IMG/VR virus record: IMGVR_UViG_3300048929_000044
Coordinates: 1 to 46,270 of that record
DNA from: a virus
DNA: 46,270 nucleotides
Reading direction: 5' to 3' (one strand)
Shown: positions 28,892 through 36,205 of the stretch, piece after piece
Layout of the letters: each line of letters opens with the position of its first letter
How positions within the stretch are numbered: the stretch's first letter is position 1
The notes under the pieces: generated by a model
The model's input: only the letters and a program-made list of their open reading frames with translations
The model's database searches: none
Told to the model about the DNA's origin: nothing
Made by a program: the position numbers and the translations under genes

Positions 28892-30225
28892 TGGAAAGTT
28901 ATGACTTTGAGCACCAACTGGTAGGCTCGATGATGGTCAAGGGAGATCACATCGACTGCCGAGAAATTGCGGGGAAGCTTCCCGCTGAAGCATTCGAGAA
29001 CTTCCACCTGAAAAGCATGTACCAGGCGATTGTGACTCTGTTGAACAAGGCTGAGCCGGTAGACATGTTTACTGTGAAGGACGCTGTTCCAGCTGCGACG
29101 AAGGACTTTGTGGTTGAAGTGGCATGCAAGTGTTCATCAGCGGCAAATATCCGTGGCTGGGCTAAGCGTGTCAGGCAGTGCTGGATGTTACGCCGTGGTG
29201 AGGCTGAGCTTAAGCGAGCGGCAGAACTTCTGGCGGGTGCGGGAACGCATGACCTGAATGACAGAATCGCTGAAGTTAGCGGGATCCTGTCAAAACTCCA
29301 GTTTGAAACCAACGACAAGCTACCGCGTCGAATCGGTGACTTGCTGGACGACTACATGGTGGTTCTGGAAAACAGGATGAAAGGTGAGGAGTCTGGCCTG
29401 TATCTCAAGACTGGCATTCAGCCTATGGACGATGCGTACGGAGGTCTGGACCGAACGGACCTGATTGTAATCGCTGGTCGCCCGGGAATGGGTAAAACAG
29501 AACTTGCCATCAATATCGCCAACTCGGTTGGGAGGCAGAAAGGGAAGGGGCTGCTTATCTCGATGGAAATGTCTGATATGCAGGTGGTAGAGCGTCACGT
29601 AGCTGACCGAGCAGGGTTATCGGTGGGCACACTGCGAAACCCTCTCAACATGATACAGGAGCAATACACACGCCTTACTGCGGCAACGGGAACTCTTCTG
29701 GATGAAGATAACCACGTCATAGACGGTTCATTCAGCGTTGACGAGTGCATAGCTCACGCAGAGCGCATGAACATGGACGGTGGGCTAAGCTTCCTCGCCA
29801 TCGACTACCTCGGCCTAATTGAGAAGTCATCAAATATTCCAGAGCATCAGGCCATCGCTGATATCACCAGAAAGCTTAAGCAGTTTTGCCTTCGCAATAA
29901 GGTTCCTGTGATTCTTCTGGCACAGCTTAACCGTGGTCCAGAAGGCCGTCAGGAAAAACGCCCTGGATTGGGTGATTTGGCAAAATCTGGTGCCATCGAG
30001 CAGGACGCCGACGTAATCATCTTCCCTTATCGCGATGAAGTGTACGACGAGAACAGCAACATGAAGGGAATCGCTGAAATCATCATCGGTAAATATCGAT
30101 CTGGACAGCCGCAGACTTTCTACATGGGCTGGAAGAATGGTCACTTCGTGAATATTGACCAGCAGGAAGCCGCCAAGCAGTTCTCAGCCAACCAGACGGA
30201 GTCGAAATCAAGCGACTGGAGATAA
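28891..30225 (+). CDS. DnaB-type replicative helicase
   Basis: A 444-residue hexameric helicase of the P22 gp12/DnaB class. The N-terminal 110 residues match the DnaB N-domain (L-V-G-S-M-M-V-K-G near residue 10). Walker A is G-R-P-G-M-G-K-T at 196-203, and the Walker B-like L-A-I-D-Y-L-G-L-I is near 305. The final K-S-G-A-I-E-Q-D-A-D segment near 369 is typical of DnaB. It is paired with the O-like initiator just upstream. Confidence 0.95.
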   Translation: MESYDFEHQLVGSMMVKGDHIDCREIAGKLPAEAFENFHLKSMYQAIVTLLNKAEPVDMFTVKDAVPAATKDFVVEVACKCSSAANIRGWAKRVRQCWMLRRGEAELKRAAELLAGAGTHDLNDRIAEVSGILSKLQFETNDKLPRRIGDLLDDYMVVLENRMKGEESGLYLKTGIQPMDDAYGGLDRTDLIVIAGRPGMGKTELAINIANSVGRQKGKGLLISMEMSDMQVVERHVADRAGLSVGTLRNPLNMIQEQYTRLTAATGTLLDEDNHVIDGSFSVDECIAHAERMNMDGGLSFLAIDYLGLIEKSSNIPEHQAIADITRKLKQFCLRNKVPVILLAQLNRGPEGRQEKRPGLGDLAKSGAIEQDADVIIFPYRDEVYDENSNMKGIAEIIIGKYRSGQPQTFYMGWKNGHFVNIDQQEAAKQFSANQTESKSSDWR

Positions 30226-30228
30226 TCC

Positions 30229-30681
30229 ATGAACACACGAGACAAAATACTCAACCACCTTGAAACAAACATTCCCACCTCAGCAGCACAATTCGCAAAA
30301 CTCCTCGGATGCCAGAAATCACATATCAACCAGCTACTGCGTGACCTCATCGCAGACGGTCAGATTGAAGTTGATCGCATCAGTAAGAGCGTGAAGTACT
30401 ACCGGCTTGCCTCTCTTCATCATGAGCGCACAGAAGCCGTCATGCGCTATCTGGACGAGCACGAAACCGGAATGGCAGTGGAGATATCTACCGCAACAGG
30501 AATAGACAAGCGCCTCGTAACGAAGATGCTCAAGCACCTTCATGAAAACGGTGAGCTACATCGGGACTGGTGCCACAAGAACGCATGGGTATACAGCAAG
30601 AAGCCAGTGTTTAACTTTGGCGCAGCCAACCCCCTGACTGCATTTATCAACAAGGCATTAAGAGAGGTGCGAAGTGTTTAA
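30229..30681 (+). CDS. Double winged-helix DNA-binding protein
   Basis: A 150-residue protein has two similar winged-helix modules: residues 5-60 (S-A-A-Q-F-A-K-L-L-G-C-Q-K-S-H-I near 18) and 68-125 (A-V-E-I-S-T-A-T-G-I-D-K-R-L-V near 82). It is probably a regulator or replication accessory. It follows the helicase by 3 nt. A short basic C-terminus overlaps the next gene's GTG start. Confidence 0.85.
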   Translation: MNTRDKILNHLETNIPTSAAQFAKLLGCQKSHINQLLRDLIADGQIEVDRISKSVKYYRLASLHHERTEAVMRYLDEHETGMAVEISTATGIDKRLVTKMLKHLHENGELHRDWCHKNAWVYSKKPVFNFGAANPLTAFINKALREVRSV

Positions 30682-31090
30682 GACAGGTCAGTTAATACAC
30701 AGCGCGAGAACAGACAGATTCTTTATCGTAGATATTTGGCCTTTCGCGTACCCAATAAGGAACGGGCGTGTGAACCCAAATCCGCTACGTATTGCACACG
30801 GTCAATGGAGATTGGTTGGCAACAACTACCAGCCAAAACCTAACACCCCAGCACGCTGGTGGAGAGGAATGATGAAGAGGTACAAATTCATTATTGGCGA
30901 CAATCTGATGTACAACGCCACTCATCTTCGAAGGGTGCGCTGGTACAACTTCCCGTTCGTGCGGTCCGGTCTGATTAACATCCTGGAATGGGAAAGCATC
31001 GAAGTAAACGAAAAAGTCGCGGAAGGTTTTGCTCGGCTGTACTTCGAACGGCGCGGGATGGTTCCGCATGTGATGGGGAATGAATTGTGA
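30674..31090 (+). CDS. Hypothetical protein, basic and aromatic
   Basis: A 138-residue protein starts at GTG 30674 with GAGAGG upstream. It is rich in Arg, Trp and Tyr, especially A-R-W-W-R-G-M-M-K-R near residue 61 and R-R-V-R-W-Y-N-F-P-F near 86. This suggests RNA or DNA binding. It lies in the accessory part of the rightward early operon, before the nin genes. No family is recognised. Confidence 0.78.
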   Translation: MFKTGQLIHSARTDRFFIVDIWPFAYPIRNGRVNPNPLRIAHGQWRLVGNNYQPKPNTPARWWRGMMKRYKFIIGDNLMYNATHLRRVRWYNFPFVRSGLINILEWESIEVNEKVAEGFARLYFERRGMVPHVMGNEL

Positions 31091-31101
31091 TGGAGAGGAA
31101 T

Positions 31102-31365
31102 ATGGACGAATCAAGAAAGGCTTTTGAATCGTGGCTTGAAAGATACCATGGCATAAAGGCCAGCAATTCGGGATGCGCCAATATGATTGAGATGTATTGG
31201 CAAGCATGGAAAGCCAGTCGAGAAGTTATCGAGATTGAGCTTCCTATGCCGAAGTATACATGGCGCTCGGATGACTACAGCCAGGGATTTGATAAGGGAC
31301 TCGCAGAGCAGCGTAAAAATGACACTGAAGCCATCCGCGCAGCTGGAATCAAAGTGAAGGAGTAA
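31102..31365 (+). CDS. Hypothetical phage protein (nin-region, DUF-like)
   Basis: An 87-residue protein starts at ATG 31102 with GGAGAGG before it. It opens E-S-R-K-A-F-E-S-W near residue 3 and M-I-E-M-Y-W-Q-A-W-K-A-S-R near 29. That A-F-E-x-W...W-Q-A-W-K-A pattern is widespread in small enterophage proteins of unknown role. The end of the protein is charged. The frame also opens at GTG 31087, which is less well placed. Confidence 0.8.
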   Translation: MDESRKAFESWLERYHGIKASNSGCANMIEMYWQAWKASREVIEIELPMPKYTWRSDDYSQGFDKGLAEQRKNDTEAIRAAGIKVKE

Positions 31366-31367
31366 GT

Positions 31368-31559
31368 ATGAGCGAGTTAAAGCCGTGCCCGTTTTGTGGT
31401 TCAAAAGATCTTCGTATTAGCCATGTAGGTAGAGACTGGAATTCAGTCATTTGCCAAGATTGCGGCGGTGAAGGTCCTGAAGAGTTAGGCCGCGAAGATG
31501 CGATCAGTTCATGGAACCGGAGAGCAGGAGATGAAGCAAACAATCTTCCTTCGAAGTAA
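31368..31559 (+). CDS. lar: Lar-type restriction alleviation protein
   Basis: A 63-residue protein has the Lar/DUF signature: L-K-P-C-P-F-C-G-S near residue 4, then C-Q-D-C-G near 29, and D-A-I-S-S-W-N-R-R near 44. The Cys pairs can bind zinc. Lar of the Rac prophage reduces EcoKI restriction. In phages, it would protect incoming DNA. It starts 2 nt after the upstream stop. Confidence 0.85.
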   Translation: MSELKPCPFCGSKDLRISHVGRDWNSVICQDCGGEGPEELGREDAISSWNRRAGDEANNLPSK

Positions 31560-31941
31560 GCAGCAACAGCAGTCAGCAATAAACGCCATCCTCGCATCAC
31601 CCCTCGACAACGACAGACCCATCACCATTCGAATATCTGACTACAAGCGCAACCTCGACCAGAACGCACGTTTTCACGCGATGCTTGGCGATATCGCGCG
31701 TCAGGTCACATGGTGCGGAAAGAAACTCAAGCCTGAGCAGTGGAAGGTATTGCTGATTAGCGGTCATGCAGTCGCTACAAAGCAGGATGCTAAAGTTGTT
31801 CCCGGGTTGGAGGGTGAGTACGTCAACATCCGCGAGAGCAGCGCAGAGATGAGCGTAAGTCGAATGGCGAGCCTTATCGAGTACACAGTTGCGTGGGCTA
31901 TCGGACAAAACGTCAGGTTCACTGACAGGAGGTATGAGTGA
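31531..31941 (+). CDS. ninB: NinB recombination protein
   Basis: A 136-residue protein is the lambda NinB (Orf) family, a single-strand DNA-binding recombination mediator. L-D-Q-N-A-R-F near residue 42 and Q-V-T-W-C-G-K near 56 match the family (lambda has L-D-Q-N-R-K-L and Q-V-E-W-H-G-R). The start at 31531 is chosen because GGAGAG lies 6 nt upstream, and it aligns with known starts. The frame extends to 31498 without such support. It overlaps lar by 29 nt. Confidence 0.92.
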   Translation: MKQTIFLRSKQQQQSAINAILASPLDNDRPITIRISDYKRNLDQNARFHAMLGDIARQVTWCGKKLKPEQWKVLLISGHAVATKQDAKVVPGLEGEYVNIRESSAEMSVSRMASLIEYTVAWAIGQNVRFTDRRYE

Positions 31942-32033
31942 AGCGAACGTATTTCTACCACTCGCCAATGACCACCGACGAAGCCAACCAACTAATCACT
32001 CTCTACTACTCCCGAAACGTACAAACCACCTAG
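31938..32033 (+). CDS. Short nin-region protein with GTG start
   Basis: A 31-residue frame starts at GTG 31938. AGGAGG at 31927-31932 is 5 nt away, while the nearby ATG at 31934 would have only a 1-nt spacer. The protein begins K-R-T-Y-F-Y-H-S-P-M-T-T-D-E-A, a pattern known to me from longer phage proteins, so this may be a truncated member. It overlaps the ninB stop. No function is known. Confidence 0.6.
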   Translation: MKRTYFYHSPMTTDEANQLITLYYSRNVQTT

Positions 32034-32046
32034 CAACTTAGCGCTG

Positions 32047-32062
32047 ACCCACGCCTGTGGGT
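32047..32062. repeat. Short hairpin in the ninB-ninX gap
   Basis: ACCCAC and GTGGGT pair with loop GCCT. No T-run follows, so it is not a terminator. It sits in a 107-nt gap between two nin-region genes and could be an mRNA processing or pausing structure. Confidence 0.4.
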
Positions 32063-32140
32063 AGTGGGAGCCTTGTTGCCAGAGTACGCCAGCGAGCCAA
32101 AGGGTAGGAGTCAGTATCAAAACAGAATGTGGAGCTAAAT

Positions 32141-32503
32141 ATGGACTATTCACAGTTATCAGATTTTGAAATTAACAAACGTGTATTCAAAGAACTCACT
32201 GGGGCTAACCCCCTTGGATACCCACACAACGCAGATGGTAAATCGGTAGGTAGTGGTTTAAATGGGCATTACTCATGGTATGACTACTGCAACTGCCCGG
32301 CAGACGCATGGCCTATCATTTCTGCTAACAGAATCAGCATTGAATACGATGCAGAGGAGCGGTGTGATATTCCTGCTGAGTGGGTTACTGCTTACGGAAT
32401 TGACGATCTAAAGGTGCACGTTGTGTCTCATCAGCCATGCGATAAAGCCCTCCGTTCGGCAATGATTGTCTTCCTCATGATGCAGGACGCCAAGCATGCT
32501 TAG
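32141..32503 (+). CDS. ninX: NinX-like protein
   Basis: A 120-residue protein starts at ATG 32141 with GGAG 6 nt upstream. It follows P22 NinX (DUF2591) closely: M-D-Y-S-Q-L-S-D-F-E-I-N at the start, D-Y-C-N-C-P-A-D-A-W-P-I-I near residue 47, and R-S-A-M-I-V-F-L-M-M-Q near the end. Its role in the nin region is unknown. It overlaps ninF by 8 nt. Confidence 0.92.
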   Translation: MDYSQLSDFEINKRVFKELTGANPLGYPHNADGKSVGSGLNGHYSWYDYCNCPADAWPIISANRISIEYDAEERCDIPAEWVTAYGIDDLKVHVVSHQPCDKALRSAMIVFLMMQDAKHA

Positions 32504-32672
32504 CCAATCAGAAGCCCAATCCTACGAGCAGCAGAGCATACGTAGAACGTTGTGCGCAGGATGCACGAAGGAGCTATCCGACGACGAAACTCACGTTTGT
32601 GAGGAGTGTGCTGCGATGGCAATAGCGTATCGCGACCCTAACGGATTTATGACGGAGGAAGATGATGAGTGA
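32496..32672 (+). CDS. ninF: NinF-like zinc-ribbon protein
   Basis: A 58-residue protein starts at 32496, inside the end of ninX. It matches NinF: Y-E-Q-Q-S-I-R-R-T-L-C-A-G-C near residue 10, H-V-C-E-E-C near 33, and an acidic M-T-E-E-D-D-E end (lambda ends H-E-E-E-D-D). Two Cys-x2-Cys pairs make a zinc ribbon. The next gene starts 8 nt before its stop. Its biochemical role is unknown. Confidence 0.9.
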   Translation: MLSQSEAQSYEQQSIRRTLCAGCTKELSDDETHVCEECAAMAIAYRDPNGFMTEEDDE

Positions 32673-32970
32673 GTTACGAGCAGGAAGAATGGCTCTAGTT
32701 TTCGGCCTGAAAAAGCAAACGGAATTAAATGGGAAGTGCGTTCAGCTTTTATTTTCGGTTGCTCCCGGTGAAATATACAAATCACCAGTATCTGACAAGA
32801 TTTGGGAGCACAGTGGGAATTCCCATTCATGGGTTTGCGCTGGAGATATACACACCTCGAAAAATGAGGAATTTGGCTATGGTGTTTTCAGGCCGCGCAA
32901 CCTTATGCCAATCGACGGAGAAGATTTTTCTCACGAAGATGAGCGACAGAAGGAGCTGACCAATGGCTAA
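32665..32970 (+). CDS. Hypothetical nin-region protein
   Basis: A 101-residue protein starts at the second of two ATGs (32665), best spaced after GGAGG. An ATG at 32662 is possible. It is beta-rich with V-Q-L-L-F-S-V-A-P-G-E near residue 26 and W-V-C-A-G-D near 55. It resembles small nin-region proteins that vary between phages. The stop overlaps ninG (ATGG). Confidence 0.78.
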   Translation: MSELRAGRMALVFGLKKQTELNGKCVQLLFSVAPGEIYKSPVSDKIWEHSGNSHSWVCAGDIHTSKNEEFGYGVFRPRNLMPIDGEDFSHEDERQKELTNG

Positions 32971-33559
32971 AGGCAAAGTGCCCAAGCCTCGCACCTGCCC
33001 AATCTGCTCTACCGAATACATCCCCCGAAGCTCTCTCCAGAAAGTCTGCCACAACTACAAATGCGCCATTGCGTTCAATAAGCAACGCGATGCGGAAATT
33101 GCTTCGCGTGAACAGCGTAAGAGGGACAAGGAAGCTCGTGCAAAGTGGCGAGAACGAAAGGCTGAAGTTAAGCCGCTAAAGCACTGGGAAGACCTAACGC
33201 AGAGAGTAGTGAATGACTACATCCGCGAGAGAGACAGGAATTTGCCATGCATCAGCTGCGGGACATGGACAACGGTACAGTGGGAAGCGGGGCATTTTAG
33301 GTCAAGAGGCAAGGCATCACACCTGAGGTATCACGAAGACAATATCCATGCGCAATGTCATCACTGTAATGTGCATCTGTCAGGAAACCAACAGCAGTAC
33401 CGCATCAATCTCATAGCCAAAATCGGCGCAGAACGCGTTGAGACGCTAGAAAACAACAACACCCCTCACAGATACACCAGAGAAGAACTGGACGCCATCA
33501 GAAAGCGTTACAGGGCTTTGTTGCGTGAACTGGTAAAGGGGAGACAGGAGGCAGCATGA
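32963..33559 (+). CDS. ninG: NinG (Rap) recombination endonuclease
   Basis: A 198-residue protein has an N-terminal zinc finger (C-P-I-C-S near residue 12; C-H-N near 29) and a basic coiled region (R-E-Q-R-K-R-D-K near 49). A C-terminal HNH-like part follows, with C-I-S-C-G near 95, A-G-H-F-R near 110 and C-H-H-C-N near 130. This is the Rap structure-specific endonuclease that resolves recombination joints. It sits in standard order before ninH. Confidence 0.95.
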   Translation: MAKGKVPKPRTCPICSTEYIPRSSLQKVCHNYKCAIAFNKQRDAEIASREQRKRDKEARAKWRERKAEVKPLKHWEDLTQRVVNDYIRERDRNLPCISCGTWTTVQWEAGHFRSRGKASHLRYHEDNIHAQCHHCNVHLSGNQQQYRINLIAKIGAERVETLENNNTPHRYTREELDAIRKRYRALLRELVKGRQEAA

Positions 33560-33753
33560 CACCCTCTATCAAAACAATACCAGACATCCTCGTTGAAGTT
33601 CGCGGTAATCAGTCAGAAGCAGCCAGGCAATTAGCCTGCAGTCGAAACACCATCCTCAGATATTCACGAGATACCAAAGCTCAATTCCACGCCATTGTTA
33701 ACGGCGTTCTCATGGTTCATCAAGGCGGTCGAGGTAAATCATGTATTCAATAA
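33556..33753 (+). CDS. ninH: NinH-like DNA-binding protein
   Basis: A 65-residue protein shows the NinH form: S-I-K-T-I-P-D-I-L-V-E-V near residue 4 and a Fis-like helix-turn-helix with N-Q-S-E-A-A-R-Q-L near 18. Lambda has S-V-K-T-I-P-D-M-L-V-E-T and N-Q-T-E-V-A-R-R-L. It also ends with H-A-I-V-N-G-V-L-M-V-H. Its role is unclear, possibly DNA organisation or regulation. Confidence 0.92.
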   Translation: MTPSIKTIPDILVEVRGNQSEAARQLACSRNTILRYSRDTKAQFHAIVNGVLMVHQGGRGKSCIQ

Positions 33754-33926
33754 CTGACATCAGAGCAGCAAAACAACAGCGCCAGAAGGATGAGCAAGAC
33801 CTTAAGGATATCGACTTCCAGATTGCAGATGCTGAAAAGGCAATGGTGATTCTGCTTCATCGTCGCCGTGAGCTGGTTAATCGCTTAGGTCTCAATAAGC
33901 CAGACCATGACCCGGAGGCAGCATGA
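33741..33926 (+). CDS. Small coiled-coil protein
   Basis: A 61-residue protein is almost wholly helical and charged (R-A-A-K-Q-Q-R-Q-K-D-E-Q near residue 8; L-H-R-R-R-E-L-V-N-R-L near 38). It likely dimerises. It overlaps ninH by 13 nt and the next gene by 4 nt. Small coiled-coil genes before Q are common in lambdoid nin regions. No role is known. Confidence 0.75.
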   Translation: MYSITDIRAAKQQRQKDEQDLKDIDFQIADAEKAMVILLHRRRELVNRLGLNKPDHDPEAA

Positions 33927-34108
33927 TTAATAAGTGGAAACAAACAAGGCAGGAGCTCCCGCCTGAGGGCATTTTGGTTGACACCATCAGTCAGGGAGGA
34001 ATGGAGCAAAAGCTTAAAAGACAAGGAAATCTCTGGTTTGTTAAAAGTGGCGATATGTACGTTTATTACACGCCGGAGAAATGGCGCTACATCGTGGGGG
34101 CAAGATGA
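33923..34108 (+). CDS. Hypothetical protein
   Basis: A 61-residue protein is beta-rich (L-P-P-E-G-I-L-V-D-T near residue 12; W-F-V-K-S-G-D-M-Y-V near 38). It starts and ends in 4-nt overlaps with neighbours, supporting its reality. No family is recognised. The G-G-M-E-Q-K-L segment near 25 resembles small phage proteins that sit before NinZ-like genes. Confidence 0.72.
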   Translation: MINKWKQTRQELPPEGILVDTISQGGMEQKLKRQGNLWFVKSGDMYVYYTPEKWRYIVGAR

Positions 34109-34266
34109 TCACTCTACTTCTCATCGCCTATGCGTTCATGGCTGGAATGACAACTGAGTACACACATACCAGGCAGAAAGAGCTTGGTTACAAAACCAAC
34201 CTCAAATGGATATCACTTCTCGCCGGAATCGCCTGGCCATACACAATCTGGAGAATTTCACGATGA
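34105..34266 (+). CDS. Small membrane protein
   Basis: A 53-residue protein starts at ATG 34105, overlapping the upstream stop as ATGA. It has an N-terminal hydrophobic stretch (residues 1-13) and a second weak one near 36-50. The frame from 34081 is rejected. A membrane position is likely. No function is known. Confidence 0.7.
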   Translation: MITLLLIAYAFMAGMTTEYTHTRQKELGYKTNLKWISLLAGIAWPYTIWRISR

Positions 34267-34487
34267 ACCTAAAAATGCGGATTATCAAAGTCATTGGGTT
34301 GAGCAGGTTTTCTCCGCGCTGGATGAAGGTTTTTTGCCTGCAAATGATCATGAATCATATTCAGAAACAGGTAACGAACCTATTCAAAGATGTTGACTTA
34401 TCAAAACTAACGCCTGAACAAAAGATGTCTATTCAGGAGTGTGTCGACAAGATGAATTTAGCCAGAGGCAAGGGGATGCAAGCATGA
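34263..34487 (+). CDS. Small basic protein before Q
   Basis: A 74-residue protein starts at ATG 34263, overlapping the upstream stop as ATGA. It is basic and hydrophobic at the start (K-M-R-I-I-K-V-I-G near residue 4), with R-F-S-P-R-W near 15, then helical. The start at 34206 in the same frame lies within another gene. Its stop overlaps Q by 4 nt. No family is recognised. Confidence 0.7.
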   Translation: MNLKMRIIKVIGLSRFSPRWMKVFCLQMIMNHIQKQVTNLFKDVDLSKLTPEQKMSIQECVDKMNLARGKGMQA

Positions 34488-35248
34488 ATCTGGAAAACTT
34501 TGTGAAATTCCACTCAGCCAAGACCGTACAAATTAGCGACTCCCCACGAGCGACCGCATCTGATTCGCTTTCATGCACGGATGTAATGGCAGCGGGTGGA
34601 ATGGTTCAGAGTAGAGCACCTTTGGGTTTCTCTGCGTTTTTAGGGAAGATGGAAATCAGCAGCAATGACCGTGAGAAAGCTATTGAACTGCTGACCCAAT
34701 ATGCACTTGAGCACTGCGATAAGGTTGCCGCCTTACGTAAGCTCGAAAATGATATTAAGCAAAAAGTAATGCAAGTGCTCGCAACATTCGCATTTGCTGA
34801 CTATTCCCGCAGTGCTGCCAGTACGCGAACCTGTGATTGTTGTGGTGGTAAGAAGTTTGTCGATGCTGAAGTCATGACGATGAAAAGCATCGGGCAACCG
34901 TATCTTACTGAGCGCAAGGAAACGGTGAAGGTGCTGTGCCTCAAGTGCAAAGGGAAGGGTGTGCTGACCAATGCATGTCAGTGTAACGGCAAAGGAGTGG
35001 TAGTCGACAAAGAGAAAACCATTCTACAGGGAGGCGTTCCAGCTTATAAAACGTGCGGTCGCTGCAATGGGCGTGGTTATGCTCGATTGCTTCCTGATGC
35101 CGTCAGGCAATATATCTGCGCTACGGTGATTGATGTGCCTGAAACTACATGGCGCAGGTCATACAAGGACTTCTTCGAAAGCCTGGTAGGTGAGTGCATT
35201 AAGCAGGAGGAGTATGCAAATCAGATGTTGAGCAAAGTCACTCGCTAG
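34484..35248 (+). CDS. Q: Late antiterminator Q
   Basis: A 254-residue protein matches lambda Q: V-K-F-H-S-A-K near residue 6, then S-D-S-P-R-A-T-A-S-D-S-L-S near 18, V-L-A-T-F-A-F-A-D-Y near 100, and the C-terminal N-Q-M-L-S-K-V-T-R. The middle has more Cys pairs than lambda Q (C-D-C-C-G, C-L-K-C, C-G-R-C), giving a 47-residue longer zinc region. It starts at 34484 after AGGGG. It should act at the late promoter next to it. Confidence 0.93.
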   Translation: MNLENFVKFHSAKTVQISDSPRATASDSLSCTDVMAAGGMVQSRAPLGFSAFLGKMEISSNDREKAIELLTQYALEHCDKVAALRKLENDIKQKVMQVLATFAFADYSRSAASTRTCDCCGGKKFVDAEVMTMKSIGQPYLTERKETVKVLCLKCKGKGVLTNACQCNGKGVVVDKEKTILQGGVPAYKTCGRCNGRGYARLLPDAVRQYICATVIDVPETTWRRSYKDFFESLVGECIKQEEYANQMLSKVTR

Positions 35249-35290
35249 TAATTATTTTCTACGAAATAGGAATTATCTAGAAAATCACAC

Positions 35291-35319
35291 TTTACAAAGT
35301 GGCGATATTTGTTTAATCT
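35291..35319 (+). promoter_or_regulatory. pR': Late promoter PR'
   Basis: TTTACA (35291-35296) and TAATCT (35314-35319) are 17 nt apart, 43 nt after the Q stop. A terminator follows within 65 nt. This is the standard Q-dependent arrangement: polymerase pauses after initiation, loads Q, then passes the terminator. A Q-binding site would lie in or beside this promoter. Confidence 0.82.
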
Positions 35320-35354
35320 GAAACCAATGATGGAGTAGTGCATTCATTCGATAG

Positions 35355-35383
35355 CCCTGAGGTTCACGCCTTGGGGTTTTTTT
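35355..35383 (+). terminator. tR': tR' terminator in the late leader
   Basis: CCCTGAGG and CCTTGGGG form an 8-bp stem (two G-T pairs) around loop TTCACG, followed by T7. It is about 30 nt past the start site of PR'. Without Q it should end the late transcript at once. Confidence 0.87.
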
Positions 35384-35633
35384 ATGGGCGAAATCTGGTA
35401 AGTGCATTGACTTGGTAATCCAGGATAGTTCCGGCTGGTCAATGGGGTCAGTGCTCTTTCCAGTTTTCGTCACGTTAGCGACTTTGCGGACTTTTAAGAA
35501 ACGGACCACAAAGATAAATGCAAACGATGATCAATTCCTGGCAGTAGCCTAACGGCTAAACACCAGTGAGGTATTCCAGCTCCTCATCAACGAATCTGGC
35601 GCAGTGGCCCGCTGTGATTAATAATGGGCACCC

Positions 35634-35707
35634 AACTGTAACGACGCTTCAAATGGTAGGCCTGCCGCTCTTCGATACACCGCGAAGCTGGGAGCGTCGT
35701 TACAGTT
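35634..35707 (+). ncRNA. Possible structured RNA in the late leader
   Basis: Arms AACTGTAACGACGCT and AGCGTCGTTACAGTT pair perfectly over 15 bp and enclose 44 nt. Within these, CTTCG and CGAAG can form a second small stem. The transcript from PR' would carry this folded element. It could be an independent small RNA or a leader structure. This is inferred from pairing only. Confidence 0.5.
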
Positions 35708-35712
35708 GTGGT

Positions 35713-35732
35713 GAATGCGCAGGCTGATGCGC
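35713..35732. repeat. 20-nt repeat shared with 25865-25884
   Basis: GAATGCGCAGGCTGATGCGC is identical on the + strand here and on the - strand in the left leader at 25865-25884. It begins 5 nt after the 15-bp inverted repeat arm ends. Confidence 0.85.
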
Positions 35733-35802
35733 GAATTTAGCGTCGACAGTTTCTATCTCCTTCCGGACTCGAGCGGAAAAACTGACTGACTAAGGGTGGA
35801 GA

Positions 35803-35825
35803 ATGCCGGAGATCAGTACCGGCCA
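35803..35825. repeat. 23-nt repeat shared with 25697-25719
   Basis: ATGCCGGAGATCAGTACCGG is followed by CCA here. It differs from the left leader copy at one base. Each copy opens a frame reading M-P-E-I-S-T-G-H. The shared start may be a leader peptide or chance in a conserved DNA element. Confidence 0.8.
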
Positions 35826-36006
35826 CCACATCCTAACCTGCTACCTCAGGCAATCGGTCGAAAGACGCCGGATAAACGTAACCGGCCTTAATTGCACGAC
35901 CTTTCTGAAAGCACTCTATATCCAACAACCAGACCTCACACACCTCACCGTATCGCTCTGTGGCTACGGGTCTAGAGTGCTGCCAAAAAAGAAAACCCAG
36001 CATTGA
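35803..36006 (+). CDS. Weak candidate frame in the late leader
   Basis: A 67-residue frame starts M-P-E-I-S-T-G-H in a GGTGGAGA context, with a stop just inside the - strand terminator region. The amino acid composition is mixed, with no domain. It could be a leader peptide or a non-coding shadow. The shared N-terminus with the left leader copy is the only positive hint. Confidence 0.25.
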   Translation: MPEISTGHHILTCYLRQSVERRRINVTGLNCTTFLKALYIQQPDLTHLTVSLCGYGSRVLPKKKTQH

Positions 36007-36013
36007 GCTGGGC
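35985..36013 (-). terminator. Terminator against the late direction
   Basis: On the - strand, CCCAGC and GCTGGG pair over loop TCAAT and are followed by TTTTCTTTTTT. No leftward gene ends here. It implies, or is left over from, an antisense transcript starting between about 36050 and 36260. A weak promoter-like pair exists there, not strong enough to annotate. Confidence 0.7.
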
Positions 36014-36205
36014 TTCGTGAAAATGGGCGACCGTAAGTTGGTGGAACAACCTACGGCCATCTTGCTCATGAGTCGAATCACGAACAAAGACCGAGGCCCA
36101 TATCGTCTGATCAGACGGGCAAAACATTAGATCGGATTTGTTCGCAACACAATGCTTTACCTCTCAATAAGAACAAATCCCCCAATCATTTGGGGTCGCT
36201 AATAT

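Noticed and set aside
35285-35509. 74-residue frame on the - strand over the late promoter
   Set aside because: It covers PR' and tR', has no ribosome site, and no gene context on that strand.
35833-36087. 84-residue frame on the - strand
   Set aside because: It runs through the - strand terminator at 35985-36013, so would be cut off, and no start site is supported.
35500-36100. tRNA genes in the late leader, where stx-type phages have them
   Set aside because: Several D-loop-like and T-loop-like snatches occur, but no full cloverleaf with acceptor, anticodon and T stem could be built.
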